The translations under genes and the position numbers were made by a program. Source: Pseudomonadota bacterium (GTDB lineage Bacteria; Pseudomonadota; Alphaproteobacteria; Rhizobiales; Hyphomicrobiaceae). Taken from it: 15,309 bases of DNA. The notes under the pieces were generated by a model. The model saw only the letters and a list, made by a program, of their open reading frames with translations. It did not search any database and was not told the DNA's origin. The stretch's first letter is position 1. Every line of letters begins with the position of its first letter. The stretch is from assembly GCA_023430845.1 (NCBI GenBank), contig JAEYYJ010000442.1, positions 1 through 15,309 of the forward strand, written 5' to 3'. This document shows, one piece after another, positions 1 through 7,850 of the stretch.

Positions 1-14
1 GGCTCAGTCAGTCA

Positions 15-398
15 TCACGCAGTCTGAGGTGGCCCTCTGGCTGGGGGAATGAAGGCGCGCAGCACCTCGATGCCGTGGACGGCGGGAGGCGGGCTCGGTT
101 GCGCTGAGAAGAAGGCTATGTAGTACGGCTCGAGATCCGGCGGCGGCAGCGCAGCGACCGGGCCGAGGCCCGAGCATACGGGGCAATTGTTTTGCGCGTC
201 GGTTGGCCGTGGGACATCCGGCAGGCTTGCTATGTCCACGGTTCCGGTGCCGCTCGGATGACAGATGAGCACGAGGTCGGCGATCAGCGAGGCGCGCTGG
301 AGGTGCGCATCGAGCATGGTGCCGTTGTGACGCACGACCGCGTGGGCGTGCAAAAGCACACCCAGCAGCACCACAAAGCTGATCAATCGACGCAGCAT
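15..398 (-). CDS. Small exported CPxC protein, DUF2946-like
   Basis: This is a 127-residue protein of unknown function. The start at 398 is preceded by GGGGAG about 6 nt upstream. A longer reading back to 722 would run through the divergent deacetylase gene and is not credible. Residues 1-20 (MLRRLISFVVLLGVLLHAHA) look like a Sec signal peptide. The mature part has His24, an ICHPSG segment with Cys46, and a CPVC motif (Cys72, Cys75), followed by a Pro-rich tail containing ARGPP near the end. This layout (exported, one Cys in the middle, CPxC later, Pro-rich end) resembles the DUF2946 family, whose members often sit beside copper-handling genes. No copper gene is visible here, so a metal role is only a possibility. 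It is divergent from the deacetylase gene across 156 bp. The gene call is fairly sure; the family is moderately sure. Confidence 0.72.
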   Translation of the reverse strand: MLRRLISFVVLLGVLLHAHAVVRHNGTMLDAHLQRASLIADLVLICHPSGTGTVDIASLPDVPRPTDAQNNCPVCSGLGPVAALPPPDLEPYYIAFFSAQPSPPPAVHGIEVLRAFIPPARGPPQTA

Positions 399-501
399 TT
401 CAGCTCCCCGGCGCCATTCTGCGCAGTTCGCGCGGCAATTCAAGCGGTGCGCCGTGCAAGATGCGCATTTGCCGCGAGGCGCCCACAGGCCCGCGTTGAA
501 C

Positions 502-519
502 AGCGCCCTATGCGGCGCT
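502..519. promoter_or_regulatory. Inverted repeat in divergent promoter region
   Basis: AGCGCC and GGCGCT form 6-bp arms around CTATGC in the 156-bp space between the divergent CPxC-protein and deacetylase genes. It lies 36 bp before the deacetylase start, where a repressor operator could sit. The arms are short and GC-rich, so chance is a real alternative. Confidence 0.25.
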
Positions 520-554
520 ACGCTTGGTAAATGACCTGAGCCAAGGAGCCCCGA

Positions 555-1667
555 ATGACGACTGCACTCATCTGGCACGAGAAGCTGATGTGGTTCGATG
601 CGGGGACCTTCGCGGGGCCGATGCCGGTCGGCGGTTGGGTGCAGCCGGGCGAGACGTCGGAGAATCCCGAGACCAAGCGGCGGATCAAGAACCTTCTCGA
701 TGCGACCGGCATGATCGCGCACATTAAGCTAATCACGCCGTTCCCCGCCAGCGACGCGGATGTTCTTCGCATCCATACGCCGGCGTATCTCGAGAAGGTC
801 AAGGCGCTCTCGGCGGCTTATGGCGGCCAACTCGGTGTCAGCGCATTCATGGGGCCCGGCGGTTATGAGCTGGCCCTTCTTTCCGCAGGCGCGACCATGG
901 CTGGTGTAGATGCCGTACTCACCGGTGCAGCCGACAATGCCTACGTACTCTCGCGGCCGCCGGGGCATCATGCTGAACCCGACGGAGGGATGGGCTTCTG
1001 CGTTTTCGCCAATATTGCGATCGCGGCGCGCCATGCACAGGCGAAGCACAAAATCGCGCGGATCGCTGTTGTCGACTGGGATGTTCACCACGGCAATGGC
1101 ACGCAGGCCTGTTTCTATGATGACCCGAGCGTGCTCGCGATCTCACTCCACGAAGATGGCAACTTCCCGCGCGGCGGCAGTGGCGCGGTTGAGCAGACCG
1201 GGAGCGGCGCAGGTGTCGGCGCGACGATCAATATCCCGCTGCCGCCAGGGTCGGGCTCGGCCGCCTATCGCGCTGCCTTCGAGCGCGTCGTCTTGCCGGC
1301 GCTGGATCGTTTTCGCCCGGATCTCATATTCGTTGCGTGCGGTCTCGATGCCGGTAACAACGACCCGCTCGGCCGCATGATGCTGGGGCCGGAGGATTTC
1401 CGCTGGATGTCGGCTGCCGTGTTGGGTGCTGCGCGTCGTCTCTGCGGCGGTCGCATCGTGTTCGCCCACGAGGGCGGATATAGCGCGCCAACGGCACCAT
1501 TCCTTGCACTGCCTATTTTCGAGGAGCTGACGGGGCAGGCGTCCGGGATCGAGAATGTCATGGCCGCGCGGATGGTCGGACTGCCGCCGAGCGTGCTTTT
1601 TGCGCACCAGGAAGCCGTGATCGAGGCTGCGCGGAAGATAGCCAAACTCGGGCCTGCCGGGCGCTGA
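555..1667 (+). CDS. Class II histone deacetylase / acetylpolyamine amidohydrolase-like
   Basis: A cytoplasmic zinc hydrolase of the arginase/deacetylase fold, 370 residues, which is normal for the bacterial class II deacetylase group (the group containing the Bordetella/Alcaligenes HDAH enzyme). All signature residues are visible: the catalytic His pair H138-H139 in RPPGHHAE, zinc ligands D176 and H178 in VDWDVHHGNGT, zinc ligand D265 in ACGLDAGNNDPLGRM, and the transition-state Tyr309 in HEGGYS. It should remove acetyl or similar acyl groups from amines. Bacterial members act on acetylated polyamines or unknown small amides, and the natural substrate cannot be read here. The ATG at 555 follows AAGGAG. 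It stands alone: divergent from the CPxC gene and 242 bp before the RND adaptor gene. The family call is very sure; the substrate is open. Confidence 0.95.
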   Translation: MTTALIWHEKLMWFDAGTFAGPMPVGGWVQPGETSENPETKRRIKNLLDATGMIAHIKLITPFPASDADVLRIHTPAYLEKVKALSAAYGGQLGVSAFMGPGGYELALLSAGATMAGVDAVLTGAADNAYVLSRPPGHHAEPDGGMGFCVFANIAIAARHAQAKHKIARIAVVDWDVHHGNGTQACFYDDPSVLAISLHEDGNFPRGGSGAVEQTGSGAGVGATINIPLPPGSGSAAYRAAFERVVLPALDRFRPDLIFVACGLDAGNNDPLGRMMLGPEDFRWMSAAVLGAARRLCGGRIVFAHEGGYSAPTAPFLALPIFEELTGQASGIENVMAARMVGLPPSVLFAHQEAVIEAARKIAKLGPAGR

Positions 1668-1810
1668 CCCCGCGCCAAGCCTTAAAAAAAAGTGCCTCGG
1701 CCCAGCGACGGATACCAGAAGCTTGCATCGTTCTTCCCGCGAGGGGGTGGTCCGTCGTAGATTGCGGCTGGCTCCCGGCGTGGGTCTCGGTCTCGGAGAT
1801 CACCCCCTCA

Positions 1811-1824
1811 GGAAGCCTGCTTCC
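1811..1824. promoter_or_regulatory. Short inverted repeat upstream of RND operon
   Basis: GGAAGC-CT-GCTTCC has perfect 6-bp arms and lies 85 bp before the adaptor start codon, within the 242-bp gap after the deacetylase gene. Many RND pumps are controlled by TetR- or MarR-type repressors binding such repeats, but no regulator gene is adjacent. Nothing else in 1668-1909 looks like a gene; there is an A8 run at 1683-1690. Confidence 0.3.
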
Positions 1825-1909
1825 AGCAAGTTGGTGCGCATATCGGTACCCGGAGCGGTCGGAGGGGCGGCTCTCCGAAGACGGGTGAGGCAAGCAAGAA
1901 GGGGTGTGC

Positions 1910-3217
1910 ATGCGCAGGTCATTTACCATTGCCGCGATCCTGCTGACTGCAGGCGCTGCGACATGGTTTGCCTACCCATCTTCCAGGCAATGGCCTGTCT
2001 TCAATCTTGTGGGCGGGCTGATTGGCCAGCCTGCCAAGGAAGCGACTGTCGCCAAGGGCCCAGCCGGCGTCACGAAGGGCGGGCGCGGTCCGGCCGTGCC
2101 GGTGCTCGCGGGTACTGCGGTCACGGCGGAAATGCCCATCATCCTCTCCGCTCCCGGTACCGTCGAGCCATTCGCCACCGTCGGCGTGAAGCCGCGCGTC
2201 GACGGCCAGATTTCGGAGATCGCCTTCAAGGAGGGTGATGAGGTCCGCGCGGGTGACGTGCTCTTTCGCCTGGACGATCGCCTGATCAAAGCCCAGATGC
2301 GGCAGGCTGAGGCCAATATCGCGCGCGACCGCGCCTCGCTGACCGATGCGGAGGCCATCCTTCGCCGCCGCGAGGCTCTCGTCACCAAGAATATCGTCAC
2401 CGAACAAGCGACGGAGACGCAGCGTAGTGCCGTCGAGGTGTTGAAGGCCTCTATTTCCGCCGGCGAGGCACAGCTGGAGGCGTGGCGCACCCAGCTTGAT
2501 TATCTGACCGTGCTGGCGCCCATTCCCGGCCGCACGGGAGCACTTCGGGCTGAGCTTGGCTCGAATGTGCGCGCAGCGGACACCGGCTCGCTGATCGTCA
2601 TCAATCAGACGCGGCCGATTTACGTGACTTTCTCGGTGCCGCAGGCCGATCTCGTCAATCTGCGCCGTGCACTTACCGCGCGTTCGGAGGCCACGATCCG
2701 TGTTGGCGGCGAAACGCCGATCGAAACCAAGGGCCGCGTGATCTTCATCGACAATCAGGTGGACAAGACGACCGGCACGCTCATGGGCAAGGTCGAGGTT
2801 GCGAACGAGGACGAAGTGCTCTGGCCCGGGCAGGCCGTCGACGTCGAACTCGTTGTGGAGCGTCGCTCCGGTTTCGTCGCGGTGCCGGCGAGCGCCGTAC
2901 TGCCGTCCCAGCAGGGTATGCTCGCCTGGGTCATTGGCGCTGACGGACGGGTTGCGCCGCGCACGGTGGCGCTTGCCCGGGTGATCGGCACGAGTGCCTA
3001 TCTTTCCGATGGCCTTGCAGCGGGAGAGCGCGTGGTGACCGACGGCCAGCTCCGTCTCGCTCCCGGAGCTTCGATCACGATCCGTGAGCCGGAAGCCGTG
3101 CCAACAGGGAGTACGGCCCCAAAGGGAGAGGCCGGCGAAACCAACAAGCGTGGCAGCGGACCCGCGGCGCGTGATTCGCCGTCATTCCGGCCGGGACCGG
3201 AGCGCGGGCGGACGTGA
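1910..3217 (+). CDS. RND efflux periplasmic adaptor subunit (MdtA/MuxA-like)
   Basis: The membrane-fusion protein of a tripartite efflux pump, linking the inner-membrane permease to an outer-membrane channel. I chose ATG 1910 (435 residues) because AAGAAGGGG lies just upstream; a GTG at 1904 is possible. Residues about 5-21 form a signal or anchor helix. A first lipoyl half-motif is at about 93-122 (PRVDGQISEIAFKEGDEVRA), then an alpha-helical hairpin at about 123-195, then the second lipoyl half and barrel from about 200 (LAPIPGRTGALRAELGSNV, and INQTRPIYVTFSVP at 231-244), then the membrane-proximal domain to about 391. The last 45 residues are a Pro/Gly/Lys/Arg-rich tail that looks disordered and is not typical of the conserved core. 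It is followed after 79 bp by the permease gene in the same direction, so an operon is likely. Confidence 0.93.
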   Translation: MRRSFTIAAILLTAGAATWFAYPSSRQWPVFNLVGGLIGQPAKEATVAKGPAGVTKGGRGPAVPVLAGTAVTAEMPIILSAPGTVEPFATVGVKPRVDGQISEIAFKEGDEVRAGDVLFRLDDRLIKAQMRQAEANIARDRASLTDAEAILRRREALVTKNIVTEQATETQRSAVEVLKASISAGEAQLEAWRTQLDYLTVLAPIPGRTGALRAELGSNVRAADTGSLIVINQTRPIYVTFSVPQADLVNLRRALTARSEATIRVGGETPIETKGRVIFIDNQVDKTTGTLMGKVEVANEDEVLWPGQAVDVELVVERRSGFVAVPASAVLPSQQGMLAWVIGADGRVAPRTVALARVIGTSAYLSDGLAAGERVVTDGQLRLAPGASITIREPEAVPTGSTAPKGEAGETNKRGSGPAARDSPSFRPGPERGRT

Positions 3218-3296
3218 GCATATACCGCCGTTGCGACAGCACGATCCTCTGCAAGGTATCGAGTGCCTGAGAGGTCATGAACCCAGAGGTTAGGCG

Positions 3297-6200
3297 ATGA
3301 AGATCTCGGAGCTGTGCATTCGCCGCCCGGTGATGACGGTACTGTTGATGGCCTCCATTCTCATGGCGGGCCTGTTCGCGTACCGGCAGCTGCCCATTGC
3401 CGCCATCCCGCGCATTGATGTGCCGACCATCACGGTCTCGGCGCGGCTGCCGGGCGCGAGCCCTGATACCATGGCCGTATCGGTGGCGGCGCCGCTCGAG
3501 CGGCAGTTCTCGACAATCGCGGGCATCACCAACATCACCTCGTCGAGCGTCGAAGGTGCCACGACCGTCACGCTGGAATTTGCGCTGGATCGCGACATCG
3601 ATGCGGCCGCTCTCGATGTGCAATCGGCGATCTCGGTCGCAACGCGTCGCCTGCCGGAGGATCTCGAGGCGCCACCTTCCTTCCGCAAGGTCAATCCGGC
3701 GGACAGCCCGGTCATCTTCCTCGCGTTGACATCCGATACCGCGCCATCCGCCGATATCAACGAGTTTGCCGAGACGGTCATGCTGCCGCGCCTCTCGACG
3801 CTGCCGGGCGTCGGTGAGGTCACGATCAACGGCGCGCAGAAGCGCGCCGTTCGCATCCGCTATGACTTCGATGCCATGGCGACACGCGGTATTTCCGTCG
3901 AGGAATTGCGCACAGCCGTCAGCGCCATTGCCGGCGTCGGCCCGCTCGGATCCATCCGCACGGACCGGCAGGTCTACATCCTCGAAGCGAAGTCCGCTGA
4001 AGCGACGGCGGCGTACTTCAAGCCGATCGTCATCGCCTGGCGCAATGGGGCGCCCGTTCGCCTGCAGGATGTTGCCGAGGTCCAGGACTCGGTCGAGGAT
4101 GAAGAGGCCTATGCCGAATACAACGGCAAGCGATCCATCATCGTCTCCGTACGCCGCCAGCCGGATGCCAATACGGTCGCGGTGACCGATGCCGTGCGCC
4201 AGATCGTTCCGCAGTTCCAGTCCGACCTGCCGCCGACCATCGAGCTGCGCATCCTGTCGGATCGCTCGGAGTCGATCCGCGAGTCGGTCCATGACGTCGA
4301 GCTCACGCTGCTCATTACCGCCGTACTCGTCGTTCTGGTGATCCTCGCGTTTCTGCGCAACTGGCGAGCGACGATCATTCCGGCGTTCGCGCTGCCTCTC
4401 TCGATCATCGGCACGTTTGCCGGTATGGCCTATTTCGGCTTCTCGCTGGACAACGTCACGCTGCTTGCATTGACCTTGGCACTCGGCTTCGTCGTGGACG
4501 ATGCCATCATCGTGCTCGAGAACATCGTGCGCTATATCGAGAAGGGTATGGCGCCGTTCGAGGCCGCAATCAAAGGCGCGAAAGAGATCGGCTTCACCGT
4601 TCTCTCGATCACGTTCTCTCTGGTTGCGGTCTTCATCCCGATCCTGCTCATGGGCGGCGTCGTCGGGCGCTTCTTCTTCTCGTTCGCGGTAACGATCAGC
4701 CTTGCGATCCTGCTCTCGGGCTTCATTGCTCTGAGCATGACGCCGATGCTGTGCGCGCGCATGCTGAGCCGCAAGGACGTGCACCAGGAGAACGCCGGCT
4801 TCCTGTCGCGTGCCTTCGAGAGTGGATATGCGGCCATGGCCAATGGCTATCGCCGATCACTCGACTGGTCCCTGCGCCATCGTAGTTTGATGCTGTTGCT
4901 CACGGTCGGAACCATGGTGGCGACGGTCTGGGCATTCGCTACGGTCAAGAAGGGCTTCATGCCCGTCGAGGATACGAGCATCATCATCGTTCGCACGGAG
5001 GCACAGCCCGACGTCGCCTTCCCGGCGATGCTGGAGCGCCAGCGCCAGGTCGCCGCCGCCGTTCTGACGGACCCCGATGTGCTCTACATCAACTCCAATG
5101 TGGCGCGCACGAGCTTCAATCCCACGATCAACCGCGGTTCAATCTTCGTGCAATTGAAGCCCCGCTCCGAACGTGGCGACCGGGCGACGATCGCGGACGT
5201 GCAGCACCGTCTCCGCCGCAAGCTTGCCGGCATCGTCGGTATTCGCGCCTTCCCGGTGCCGCTGCAGAACCTCAGGATCGGTAGCCGCGGCGGCGCGTCA
5301 GCCTATCAGTACACGCTGACCGGCGTGGATCGCGAAGCGCTCTATGAAGGCGGCGGCCGCCTCGTCGAGCGCCTCAAGGTGACGCCCGGATTTGCGGATG
5401 TGACGAGCGACCTCGAACTCGGTGCGCGTCAAGTCAAGATCGACGTGGATCGCGACGCACTCGCTCGCTATGGCGTGTCGATGGAGACGGTGCGTTCGAC
5501 GCTTTACTCCACGTTCGGTAAGCGCCAGATAGCGACGGTGTTCACGCCCGGGAACGACTATTCCGTTATCCTCGAGGCGAGTAAGACCTATCAGCTCGAT
5601 CCGAGCGTGCTCAATCGCGTGTATCTGCGTGCCTCCAGCGGTCAGCTCGTGCGCTTCGATGCGCTCGCGCGGGTCACGCTCGGCTCGGGACCGATCGCTG
5701 TAGCGCGTCAGAGCCAGCTTCCTGCCGTGACCGTGACGTTCAATCTCGGCCCCGGCTTCACGCTCGGCGAGGCGGTGGAGCGCATGGCCGATGTCGAGCG
5801 CGACGTCAACATGCCGGCGGGTATCAGCGGCCAGTTCGCCGGCACGGCCCAGGTTTTCCAGGACAGCTTCCGCAATCAGCCGCTCCTGATCCTCGCTGCC
5901 ATCCTCACGATCTACATTGTTCTTGGAATTCTGTACGAGAGCTTCATTCATCCGATCACGATTCTCTCGGGCCTGCCATCGGCCAGTCTTGGTGCGCTGT
6001 TGACGCTGATCGTCTTCGATGTCGAACTGACCATCATCGCCATGATCGGCATCATCCTGCTCATCGGCATCGTGAAGAAGAATGCGATCATGATGATCGA
6101 CTTCGCGATCGAAGCGCGATCGCGCGGCATGGAGCCTCATGAAGCCATCCGCGAGGCTTGTCTCCTGCGCTTCCGCCCGATCATGATGACGACCATGGCG

Positions 6201-6455
6201 GCGCTCTTCGGCGTGCTGCCGATTGCGGTCGGCTGGGGTGCCGGCGCCGAGCTGCGTCAGCCGCTCGGGCTCGCCGTGGTCGGGGGGCTCGCGGTCTCGC
6301 AGCTTCTGACGCTGTACATCACGCCGGCCGTCTACCTCCTGCTCGAGCAGGTCGGAACGAAGCTCGGTGCCGGACGCCGCGACGTGCTCTCCACAGCGAC
6401 AGAGGACGAGGCGTCGGATCAGCAACACGTCCCGGTTCGTACGGCTGCCGAGTAA
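3297..6455 (+). CDS. RND efflux permease (MdtB/MdtC/MuxB-like)
   Basis: Proton-driven inner-membrane drug exporter of the HAE family, 1052 residues, full length. The N-terminus (MKISELCIRRPVMTVLLMAS) and the early motif LPGASPDTMA at 51-60 match the MdtB/MdtC type. TM4 carries the paired acidic residues D401-D402 in GFVVDDAIIVLENI, the proton-relay pair of AcrB-type pumps. TM10 carries the matching lysine (K928 in GIVKKNAIMMIDFA). Two large periplasmic loops lie between TM1-TM2 and TM7-TM8, as usual. It forms an operon with the adaptor; only one permease is present, unlike mdtABC or muxABC with two. No outer-membrane factor follows, so a TolC-like channel must come from elsewhere. Exported substrates cannot be predicted. 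The gene ends 27 bp from the stop of the oppositely oriented HlyD-type gene. Confidence 0.96.
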   Translation: MKISELCIRRPVMTVLLMASILMAGLFAYRQLPIAAIPRIDVPTITVSARLPGASPDTMAVSVAAPLERQFSTIAGITNITSSSVEGATTVTLEFALDRDIDAAALDVQSAISVATRRLPEDLEAPPSFRKVNPADSPVIFLALTSDTAPSADINEFAETVMLPRLSTLPGVGEVTINGAQKRAVRIRYDFDAMATRGISVEELRTAVSAIAGVGPLGSIRTDRQVYILEAKSAEATAAYFKPIVIAWRNGAPVRLQDVAEVQDSVEDEEAYAEYNGKRSIIVSVRRQPDANTVAVTDAVRQIVPQFQSDLPPTIELRILSDRSESIRESVHDVELTLLITAVLVVLVILAFLRNWRATIIPAFALPLSIIGTFAGMAYFGFSLDNVTLLALTLALGFVVDDAIIVLENIVRYIEKGMAPFEAAIKGAKEIGFTVLSITFSLVAVFIPILLMGGVVGRFFFSFAVTISLAILLSGFIALSMTPMLCARMLSRKDVHQENAGFLSRAFESGYAAMANGYRRSLDWSLRHRSLMLLLTVGTMVATVWAFATVKKGFMPVEDTSIIIVRTEAQPDVAFPAMLERQRQVAAAVLTDPDVLYINSNVARTSFNPTINRGSIFVQLKPRSERGDRATIADVQHRLRRKLAGIVGIRAFPVPLQNLRIGSRGGASAYQYTLTGVDREALYEGGGRLVERLKVTPGFADVTSDLELGARQVKIDVDRDALARYGVSMETVRSTLYSTFGKRQIATVFTPGNDYSVILEASKTYQLDPSVLNRVYLRASSGQLVRFDALARVTLGSGPIAVARQSQLPAVTVTFNLGPGFTLGEAVERMADVERDVNMPAGISGQFAGTAQVFQDSFRNQPLLILAAILTIYIVLGILYESFIHPITILSGLPSASLGALLTLIVFDVELTIIAMIGIILLIGIVKKNAIMMIDFAIEARSRGMEPHEAIREACLLRFRPIMMTTMAALFGVLPIAVGWGAGAELRQPLGLAVVGGLAVSQLLTLYITPAVYLLLEQVGTKLGAGRRDVLSTATEDEASDQQHVPVRTAAE

Positions 6456-6482
6456 TGTGGTGGCCGACGCTGCGTGCCGCTC

Positions 6483-7832
6483 CTATTGCTCCCTGAAAGC
6501 ACGAACGAACGTGTCGGAGAGCGGCTTCATGATGTACTCGAGGAATGTGCGCTCATCCGTCTTGATGAAGACATCGGCAGGCATGCCGGGCGTCGGGCGG
6601 AAGCTCTCCAGCTTGCTGCGGGCATTCTGCTCGTCGAGCTGAACGCGAACAACGAATGTATCGCGGCGTGCAGCTTCCTGAGCGCCGATTGCGTCGCGCT
6701 GCGAGACCGTGTCGGCCGACAAATAGACGACCTTGCCCTCGATCATAGGCGTGAGGCGCTGGTTGAGTGCACTCAGGCGGACCATGGCGCCAAGCCCTTC
6801 TTTGACGTGAACCACTTCATTCGGATTCAGGCGTGCCTCGATGACCAGCTCGTCGTCGACTGGGAGAAGTTCGAGCACCACGGCGCCCGCTGCGACCACG
6901 CCGCCCCTGGTGTTGTGCAGAAGGCGCACGACAATGCCACTGACAGGTGCGCGGATCTCGATGCGATCCATGACGTCGCGCGCGGCGCGAATCTGCTCGC
7001 TGACGTCATCGAGTTCGGTTTCTGTCGCGCGCAGATCCTCGAGTGACTTCTGCAGGGCGGCCGACCTCAGATGCGCAATCTGCTGCTCGGCCCGCGACAC
7101 GCGCTCGCGTGCGTCCGCGGCGCGCGCCTGCAGGCTCGCCAGTTCACCTGAAAGCCCGGCTTCGGCACGGCGGAGCGCAAGAATCTCCGTTCTGCGGACG
7201 AGCTGGCGTTCGAGCAGTTCGGACTTGTCCTTGAGCTCTTGTGAGAATAGCGCCATGCGCTCTTCCGTGGCGGCCGCCTGTGCGCGGTAGCCGCCGATGC
7301 TCTCCTGAAGCCCGGCGATCTCGCGCCTCAGCACGGCTTCTTCGTCGGTGATTTTCGCGCGACGCGCCTTGAGCTCGATGAGCTGGCTCGCATAGATCGC
7401 CGCGACCTCATCGCCGCCTTCCGCGAAGCTCGCGTGCTCCGGCAGCGCGAATTGTGCATCGCCCGAGGCTTCGGCGCCGAGCCGTGCCTTCATGATGAGC
7501 AGGCGATGACGCCTCAGGACGAGGCGGCGCAGGCGCGCTTCGGCCGCGGTCGCATCGAGCCGGAGAAGGGGTTGGTTGATCTCGACGCGCTGGCCCTCGC
7601 GCACGAGCACATCGCGAACAATGCCGCCTTCGAGGTGCTGGACCTGCTTGTTCTGGCCGGTCGCGACGAACGAGCCGGACACCACGACGGCACCTTCGAG
7701 TGGCGCGACGGAAGCCCAGACGCTGAAGCCACCGAGGCACAGCAGCAGGATCGCGGCGCCAATGCGGATGGGGCCGCGGCTGTCGCTCGGCACGCCCTTG
7801 TGCCATTGGTCGATGCTCGGAACATGGCTCAT
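6483..7832 (-). CDS. Type I secretion periplasmic adaptor, HlyD/PrtE family
   Basis: The membrane-fusion subunit of a type I secretion system, 449 residues, normal for the PrtE/AprE group. It has a short cytoplasmic N-terminus and one membrane helix at about 22-42 (PIRIGAAILLLCLGGFSVWA). A lipoyl half-motif follows at about 64-93 (VQHLEGGIVRDVLVREGQ), then a long coiled coil at about 95-290 (many Arg, Glu, Leu and Ala heptads). The second lipoyl half is at 294-323 (RAPVSGIVVRLLHNTRGG) and the barrel follows. The C-terminal PGMPADVFIKTDERTFLEYI is characteristic of this family. GAGGGGGA precedes the ATG. It is last in the four-gene operon, 18 bp after the ABC gene. It should bridge the ABC exporter to a TolC-type channel, which is not encoded in the window. 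Confidence 0.95.
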   Translation of the reverse strand: MSHVPSIDQWHKGVPSDSRGPIRIGAAILLLCLGGFSVWASVAPLEGAVVVSGSFVATGQNKQVQHLEGGIVRDVLVREGQRVEINQPLLRLDATAAEARLRRLVLRRHRLLIMKARLGAEASGDAQFALPEHASFAEGGDEVAAIYASQLIELKARRAKITDEEAVLRREIAGLQESIGGYRAQAAATEERMALFSQELKDKSELLERQLVRRTEILALRRAEAGLSGELASLQARAADARERVSRAEQQIAHLRSAALQKSLEDLRATETELDDVSEQIRAARDVMDRIEIRAPVSGIVVRLLHNTRGGVVAAGAVVLELLPVDDELVIEARLNPNEVVHVKEGLGAMVRLSALNQRLTPMIEGKVVYLSADTVSQRDAIGAQEAARRDTFVVRVQLDEQNARSKLESFRPTPGMPADVFIKTDERTFLEYIMKPLSDTFVRAFREQ

Positions 7833-7850
7833 GGTTCGGTCCCCCTCTAC

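Noticed and set aside
192..530. 112-codon plus-strand frame at the left
   Set aside because: It overlaps the CPxC-protein gene antisense and has no ribosome site or recognisable features.
1681..1720. Possible terminator at the A8 run after the deacetylase gene
   Set aside because: The run would be a T tract only on the minus strand, no convincing stem precedes it there, and both neighbouring genes are on the plus strand.
1904..1909. GTG start for the RND adaptor
   Set aside because: The ATG at 1910 has better spacing to AAGAAGG and begins directly with the signal or anchor helix; the GTG adds only two residues.
3218..3296. Regulatory hairpin between adaptor and permease genes (CCTCT...AGAGG)
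   Set aside because: Only 5-bp arms with an irregular interior; not stronger than chance.
3075..4784. Long 569-codon open frame on the minus strand
   Set aside because: It lies opposite the RND adaptor tail and permease, both clearly real. The product is an Arg/Asp/His-rich string typical of antisense frames in GC-rich genes, with no recognisable domain.
5298..6428. 376-codon minus-strand frame
   Set aside because: Antisense of the permease C-terminal half; composition is again Arg/His/Asp/Glu-rich without motifs.
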